The notes beneath the pieces were generated by a model. It had not been told where the DNA came from. It did no database searches and saw only the letters and a list, made by a program, of their open reading frames with translations. A stretch of 39,196 nucleotides of DNA from Chromera velia (taxonomy: Eukaryota; Sar; Chromeraceae): NCBI GenBank assembly GCA_018398765.1, contig JAHBMJ010000700.1, forward strand, positions 1 through 39,196, written 5' to 3'. Below, one piece after another: positions 33,901 through 39,196 of the stretch; the first letter of the stretch is position 1; each line of letters starts with the position of its first letter. Position numbers and translations under genes: made by a program.

Positions 33901-35889
33901 TGAATGAGGTGACTGCTTTTGAGTTGGGCACCCATGGGTTGGAAAAGAACGGCCGAGAGTGGCACACGCCTATCATTGCGAGTGAGCAGGAGGAACAGGC
34001 TTGTTTCTTCATGCGCACGATCAATGACTTTTGTGATGAATTTCTGCGTCGTCTGATTTGGGTGGAGAGACTTGAGACAAAGGAGGACACAGATGTCGAG
34101 TTCGACGACCAGATGGTCCCAAAGTTTTCTCTCTTCCGGATCGACAAGAGAGAAATTATCTCCCCTCACATCAAGGTCAGACAGCAAGGCAGTCAGGTGG
34201 CACGGAGGGTCTGTGGAGTGAGTGGGAAGGGAAAAGAAATTTACTCAGAGGAACGCACAGAAAGGGGGGGGGGGATGCCGGCATAGAGCGAGCGATGGGG
34301 ACTCTTTGTTTCTTCTGTCTTTTCGATTTCTCTCTCTTTTGCTTCCTTTGCATTCTTTCTTTCTTTCTGCCTTATCAGAAGCATCCACACACACTTCTCA
34401 TCGCGTTGAAGGAAGGGAACAAGATTGTTGGGAATTAACAGCACGCTGCATGTTGAGAGAGACTTCAAGGTCCTCCCCCGTGTGTCTTCCTCCCCGAAAC
34501 GACACTCAGTCAAGCAAGCTCAAAGAAGATAGATGACCGTCATCGCTGCTTTGTTTCTCCTTTCCCTCTCCGTGCTCTCTCCCTCTCCGTGAATCTACCT
34601 GCAGGTTTCCAAGTACGGAGAGTCCGTCATCGATGGCGACATGGACTTCTACGAGGACCTCAGAGGGAGAGTGCGGGTGACGGAGATCCGTCTGACTCTG
34701 GCTGGAGAGAAGCACTACGTGGACGACCCCAGATGGACCAAGACAAGAATCAACACCAGAAGAATACTCACAGACGAAACCGGAAACTCCGCACGGTTGG
34801 TTACCCATGCTGTCAAGCAAGTGATTTGTGAGAAAACATCTCTCGATTCTCTGGTCTGCAGAGAGAAGAAGTCAATGCAGTAACGAAAAGTGTTGCACGT
34901 CTTCATCAACGTTCTCATTCAAGAAGAACAAAGGCAGTCTCTTCTCTTTCTCCTTCTTTCTTATCTTTCTTCATGATGAGTAGCAACCCCGCCGGGGTTC
35001 TCATTCAAGAAGGCTCTTTCTGGTCTGTTGAGAGGTGTGCACGTCTTTCAGCTTACCCTGGGCCTTCGTTCTGTCCGTTCGTTTCATCATGGTAGGTCGA
35101 CCGCTCTCGTGTCCCTCCTGTCCTCTCCTTCCCTTTCCTTCTACTTTTCTTTCCTTTCAGATACGAGTTCTCGGAGGCCATCGACGTCTACCCAGAGGCG
35201 AGCGACGACGAGCAGGCGCACTACGACAAGGAATTCTCCCGCAAAGAGGCGGAGTTCATGGAAAAGCAGAGAGAGAAGGGACCGAGAGGGGGCATCAGAG
35301 GGGGGGGGTACAGGGGAGTGTCGTCAGGAGGCGGCGACGGAGCGGCGCCCTCGGAGGATAAGGGGTGGGTTGGAGGAGGGAGATACATACGCTCTTTGTT
35401 CAAAATAGACGTTAGACTTCTTTCTTTCACGCAAAAGAAATACTGCCTCTTGATGCTTTCTTCCTTCCTTCTTTGTTCTCTCTTCCCTCATCGCGCGCTC
35501 GCTGCCCTTTTCCCTCCCTTGATTGCCTTGTCACATGCGTTTTCTTTTTCTATCTATCTGTGTGTCCCTTTTCTGTTCTTCCCGTGGGGTAGGTCGATGT
35601 TTGTTACCCCAACAGAGACGACTGTGACAGCATAACACCACAGAACACACAAATGCACATGAATTCTCTCTCTGTTCGCGTGTCCTGAGCCGCCTGCAGC
35701 AGCAGCGTGCACGGCGTGTCTCCAAAGACAACCGAGGGCAGCCCCAACGAGAGGGTTCCTGCAGAGAGGGACGGAAAGTCTCTGCATGGGGACGGAGAGG
35801 GAGACAGGGCGGTGACGATTGGCATGTCCGTCAGCGGAGAGGGGGGCAAGGAGAACGCCCTCGGGGAGAATGAGGAGGCTGCAAGCTGA
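30911..35889 (+). CDS. RGG/GPR-rich putative RNA-binding protein with unrecognised globular domain, six exons
   Basis: Exons 30911-30920, 31247-31325, 32081-34175, 34605-34795, 35161-35364 and 35700-35889 join in frame into 922 aa, stop TGA. The first exon is a 10-nt mini-exon; together exons 1 and 2 read MSAPAAKEKKIMYVPK. YVPK recurs in MRYVPKGDS at the exon 2-3 junction. Residues ~85-530 are Gly/Pro/Arg/Met-rich with many RGG, GGR and PPRG repeats plus RERERSGER runs, typical of RNA-binding or condensate proteins. Residues ~538-790 are globular (DTIFLQLMFHAIGSKAKR, DIWPGFLNIGLMKINRVG, FFMRTINDFCDEFLRRLIW), continuing into YEFSEAIDVYPEASDDEQ. A second small RGG patch and an acidic tail follow. 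I do not recognise the globular part. The role in RNA metabolism is inferred only from RGG content. Confidence 0.75.
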
Positions 35890-36870
35890 GGGATCAATTC
35901 CTTCATACAATAGGAGGTTGGTTGGTTCTTTGGGCTGCTCGGTTCTTTTTTCTCCTCTGGGGCTGTGGGGCCTGTGGACTGCAGGATTTGAAAGCCCATC
36001 GTCTGACTGTTCAAGGACTTTGCAGTGGCAGCGGAAAAGTGTTCTGTCTTTTCATTATTTTGTGCGACTTCTTCTTTTCTACTGTCCACTAAATGGGGTC
36101 TGCCACCATGGCTGTGCTTCCTGTGAGTGTTACCTCACAAAGTATTTCTTTGACAGAAAAGATCTTGGCGTCTTCCTCGACAGCCTGTTGCCGTTCTTCT
36201 CTCAGTCGGGGTGCATTTGTTTTCTTCTGCTCCTTCCTTCTTTGTTTTTGCAGGAATTGGAGAGGCGTATCGACCCAAGGACGACGAAGAGCACGGACCC
36301 CTTCTTGGTTTGCGTCTCTGTCTCTGTCTGGCATTCTGGTTGTCAGCGTTGGTCTCTTTCAGCACTCTCCTCTGCATCTTCCAGCTTCTCCCTTTCACGA
36401 GCATGCGTGCCTCTCTCTGTCCGGTGTGAAGAGGCAGATAGATGAGCTAGTTAAGAACTAGCCTTGCTGACCGACCCTCTCCTTCCATTGATCGGTCCCG
36501 CCTCTATTCGTTCCATTTCTTCCCTTCCCTTTTCCCTTCTCTTTCCATGTCCATGTATGCACTTTCGTGAGGGAGGTTGGAGATGTGAAAGCATGGGACG
36601 AGTTGCCTTCTCTTCTCTGGGTCTGTGGCGGTGTGTCGCACTGCAGTGAAATCAAATCGAGTCAATCAGTCTTCAGGAGAGCAGCAAGAATCAAAGCATC
36701 ACTCACAAAACACGAAAGAAAAAACAGTCATAGTCCGTAAACGAACGAGAGAGAAAGGGAGGAGTAGACAGAACCCACGAGAGAGAGAGAGAGAGAGAGA
36801 GAGAAAGAAAGAAAGAGACAGGCGATAAAGATTTTTTCTTTTTTTTACTTGTTCACCAACCCTTTTTTTC
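35890..36870. other. Downstream flank of the RGG gene, no supported gene
   Basis: Pyrimidine-rich DNA, probably 3' UTR then spacer. A CTTTGTTTTTGCAG acceptor-like site near 36253 is followed by a frame reading GEAYRPKDDEEHGP, which I could not join in phase to the gene. A (GA)n/(GAAA)n tract lies at 36778-36818. Confidence 0.4.
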
Positions 36871-36877
36871 CCGGAAG

Positions 36878-37514
36878 GAAGAATTTGGTGATGGCGAAAA
36901 GGTCCTTCGTTGTTCGACTTTCGCCTCATTGATCCTGTCTCGTTTCCTCGCCGTCAGTCAGTAGGGGCATGTGGAAGGGTTGGCGGGGTAGGGGGTTCGT
37001 GGGTCGTCTTGGTTTGCGTTCGTGCGAAGGGTGACGGCTTTCTTCTTTTCATTTCTGCTCTCTTTCGGTTGTCTTCGACTTTTTCTCCCTTTCTCCCTTC
37101 TTTTCTTCGCTACCTTCACCCCCCTCCGTCCCTTTCTCACTCTCTTCATTTTGTCTTGCCTGTCTCTGTCTGTCTGTCTGTCTGTCTGTGTGGTGAGTGG
37201 TGAGGGTAGCCTCGTCCTCCATGTCCCTCCCGTTGTTCTGTTGTATCGTTCTGAAGTGAGAAGGGAAGAGGGAGATGGGGAAAGCGAGAAGTTCTGTTTG
37301 CGTGCGTCAGTCTGTCTATCTGTCTCTCTGTCAAGTTTGTATCGCTGTAGCCTAGACGACGCGTTCATTGCCTTCCTTCCTCCCGTACGGCTCTGCTGCT
37401 GCACGTAAGTCTGCCTTCCTTCTCCGCAAAGGTGCTGCGGTCAAACCGCTTGTCTCGGTGCCTGCTTTCTTTCACTTCTTTCTCGCCGGTGCCTTCTCCG
37501 GAACGGCCTCCAGA
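36878..37514 (+). CDS. Possible mitochondrial-carrier-like gene, 5' exons only (tentative)
   Basis: The frame 37356-37514 contains FHFFLAGAFSGTASR, closely resembling the first transmembrane helix of SLC25 mitochondrial carriers (LAG-x-x-x-G-x-x-S-R, normally followed by a P-x-D/E-x-x-K/R motif). A CCTAG acceptor precedes it at 37354-37355 and a GTGAGA donor follows at 37515. A candidate upstream exon ends at 36952 (EFGDGEKVLRCSTFASLILS) against a GTCAGTCAG donor, the form used by other genes here, and joins in phase 0. The PxD/ExxK motif and the rest of the carrier were not found in the window, so this may be a partial gene with a long intron, or chance. Confidence 0.35.
37160..37189 (+). 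repeat. (GTCT)n microsatellite
   Basis: About six GTCT units inside the putative intron of the carrier-like gene; the same unit is found at MFS donors. Confidence 0.8.
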
Positions 37515-39196
37515 GTGAGAGAAGAGGACAGAGAGGCTGAAGGGGAGAGAGACAACAAAAGGGAGCAGGGAAGTGAGGGAAATCAGAAAGAAAGAAAGAA
37601 AGAAAGAAGGAAAGAAAGAAAGAAAGACTGCTTGCGTGTATTCAAATGGCAACCCCTCGCTTCGATCCTTCCTGCAGTCTCTCCTCTCTCTTTCCTTTGA
37701 CCGGATGTTGGACTCTGAACACTCCCTTCTCTCCTGAAAGCCCAGACAGAGAGAGAGGGGGGGCTGCTGCAAAACAGAGCTCATTACGCTTCTTCCTTCC
37801 ATCCCGCACCGCCCCACTCTCTGCTCTGCTGTAGGGCAGTGAGAACAGTTTTTGACGACGACCATCAAACCGTCACCCTCCCTTTGTTTCTCTCGAGCTG
37901 CACCCATTTTCCTTCCACAACCGGAATCTTTCTGTCAGTCTGTCCGACGCACTGAGGAAAAACGAGTGAGTGAAATGGTTTGGTTGTCCTTGCCTTTCCT
38001 TTCCTTTCCTTCCGCTTCCATGCATCCTCCTGCTCCCCCCTTCCCGCCCGTCTTTTTTTGACGTCCCCCCCCCACATTTGTTCTCCCCCACGCCTTCCTT
38101 CATCTCAATCCCGTCGAAGTGATGTGATCAATCGATCGAGCACGAGCACATGCAGGGAGGGACGTGAGAGAGAAGGGAGGGGCTGAAGGCCGATCTCCCT
38201 TCCTCTTGCATGCCCTATTGTCTTTCTTCTCTTTGTATTGAAAATGGTGGGGCAAAAAAAAAGAAAACTCTTCGTCACACATCGCATATTGATTGCTCTA
38301 TCCGTTTCTTTCTGTCAGTAAGTCGGCTTGCATGAAAGCAAGATTGAGGGGAGGGGGGCAAACCAAAGGGAAGGGAAGGGGAAGGAATGAAGAAAGGTTC
38401 CACCAGCCTCCTTCAACTCAATTTATGCCATTTTGCTCCTTTGCCTGCTGCCTGCCTCTCTGTCTGTCTGTCTGTCTGTCTGCATGCCCATGCAGGGAGG
38501 GTGTGCGCGGAACTGCTGCGTGTGTGCATCAACTCCGTCTCTGTCCGTCCTCGTTGCTTCTCTCTAACTTGTTCCATCCATCCGTTTGCTTGCGTATTTA
38601 CTCACTCACTCATCCACTCACCCATCTCCTTCTCGACTGCGTGTCACTTCTTTCTCTCCATGAATCAGAGAAGAGAAGAGAATGGCTCTCAAGACGTTAG
38701 TGACAAGAGGGAGACAAGGAGGGAGGGGGAGGGGGGAGGACGAGGACGCGTCTTCTTCCTTCCTTCATTCTTGGTGTCCACTATCTCTCCTTGCCCCGTT
38801 CCTGCTGCTTCTGCTGGCGAATGGACTGGCAGTGGAGAGAGAGAGACGTGGATACCCCGTTTTGCCTTCCTTCCAAGGGGAAATAAATGAGAGAGGCCGT
38901 GCAAGAGTCGTTCTGTCGGTGTTGCAGTCGGTAGGCAGACGGTCAGACGGAAGCGAGCCGAGAAAGGGGGTTGGGGGGAATGGAGGAGGATGGACGCGAT
39001 TTCAGTCGGCAGATCGTATGAGCAAGCTGGAGAGTTCTTTGATTGTTCTATGCCCTCTGTCTCGCTCTTTGTCTTGTCTGTTTTATTTGTCGGTCTGTTG
39101 GGGGACAAATGGGGTGAAGGAGACAAACGAATGAAGTGGCCTTGTGTTTCCGGGCCCTTCCCTTCAAATGAGGATCGAAAGGGAGGGAGGGGGGGG
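37515..39196. other. Repeat-rich right end, no supported gene
   Basis: GAAA repeats at about 37585-37626, CTTT and CCTT tracts, and (GTCT)n at about 38459-38482 followed by a GCATGCCCATGCAG acceptor-like site. ORFs are Ser/Pro/Arg low-complexity. If the carrier-like gene is real, much of this would be its intron. Confidence 0.4.

Noticed and set aside
32949-34187. 412-codon minus-strand ORF
   Set aside because: Shadow of the GC-rich RGG exon; composition mirrors the plus-strand Gly/Pro repeats.
36093-36461. ORF starting ATGGGGTCTGCC
   Set aside because: Ser/Cys/Leu-rich pyrimidine translation with no in-phase link to neighbouring exons.

Overview
This is a stretch of a protist nuclear genome. 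Genes are split by spliceosomal introns, intergenic DNA is long, and simple repeats ((GT)n, (GTCT)n, (CCTT)n, poly-purine/pyrimidine) are everywhere, even inside introns. There is one ancient LTR retrotransposon. Proteins carry long disordered Ser/Pro/Gly/acidic tails. Style and protein families fit a free-living alga-like protist, for example a chromerid alveolate such as Chromera; that assignment is inference, not something the sequence proves. Recognised genes end in TAA, TGA, TGA and TAG, so the host uses the standard code.

Layout. (1) 105-708 (+): last exon of a GCNA/SprT-type DNA-protein-crosslink protease, carrying a zinc ribbon and an HMG-like segment. (2) 709-2679: intergenic, with a cluster of 19-nt palindromes and a tRNA-like Pol III unit. 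(3) 2921-7130 (+): a complete six-exon, 12-TM MFS transporter preceded by a CpG-rich block and a TATA box. (4) 8145-17572 (+): a Ty3/gypsy chromovirus about 9.4 kb long with 554/555-bp LTRs, PBS, PPT, gag, protease, truncated RT, integrase and chromodomain. It is broken by at least 16 in-frame stops and an RT-IN deletion. (5) 17662-17944: a MITE-like element with ~30-bp inverted ends. (6) 17945-25612: a 7.7-kb stretch in which I can support no gene. (7) 25613-29664 (-): a three-exon, 1060-aa, mostly disordered nuclear-type protein with a C-terminal IENR1/NUMOD1-like helix-turn-helix. (8) 29665-30910: divergent intergenic region with a CpG-rich block. (9) 30911-35889 (+): a six-exon, 922-aa RGG/GPR-rich protein with a conserved-looking but unrecognised globular region. 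(10) 36878-37514 (+): tentative exons of a mitochondrial-carrier-like gene; the rest to 39196 is repeat-rich with no supported gene.

The genes show no obvious joint pathway; this is an ordinary eukaryotic neighbourhood. The points most worth a second look are the splice donors (11 of 12 fit GTNNGT and 8 of 12 have C at +3, several as tandem GTCA or GTCT units that grade into microsatellites), the nonsense-only decay of the retroelement (one unbroken frame for 2.8 kb with 11 stops, 8 of them TAA), and two unfamiliar host proteins.
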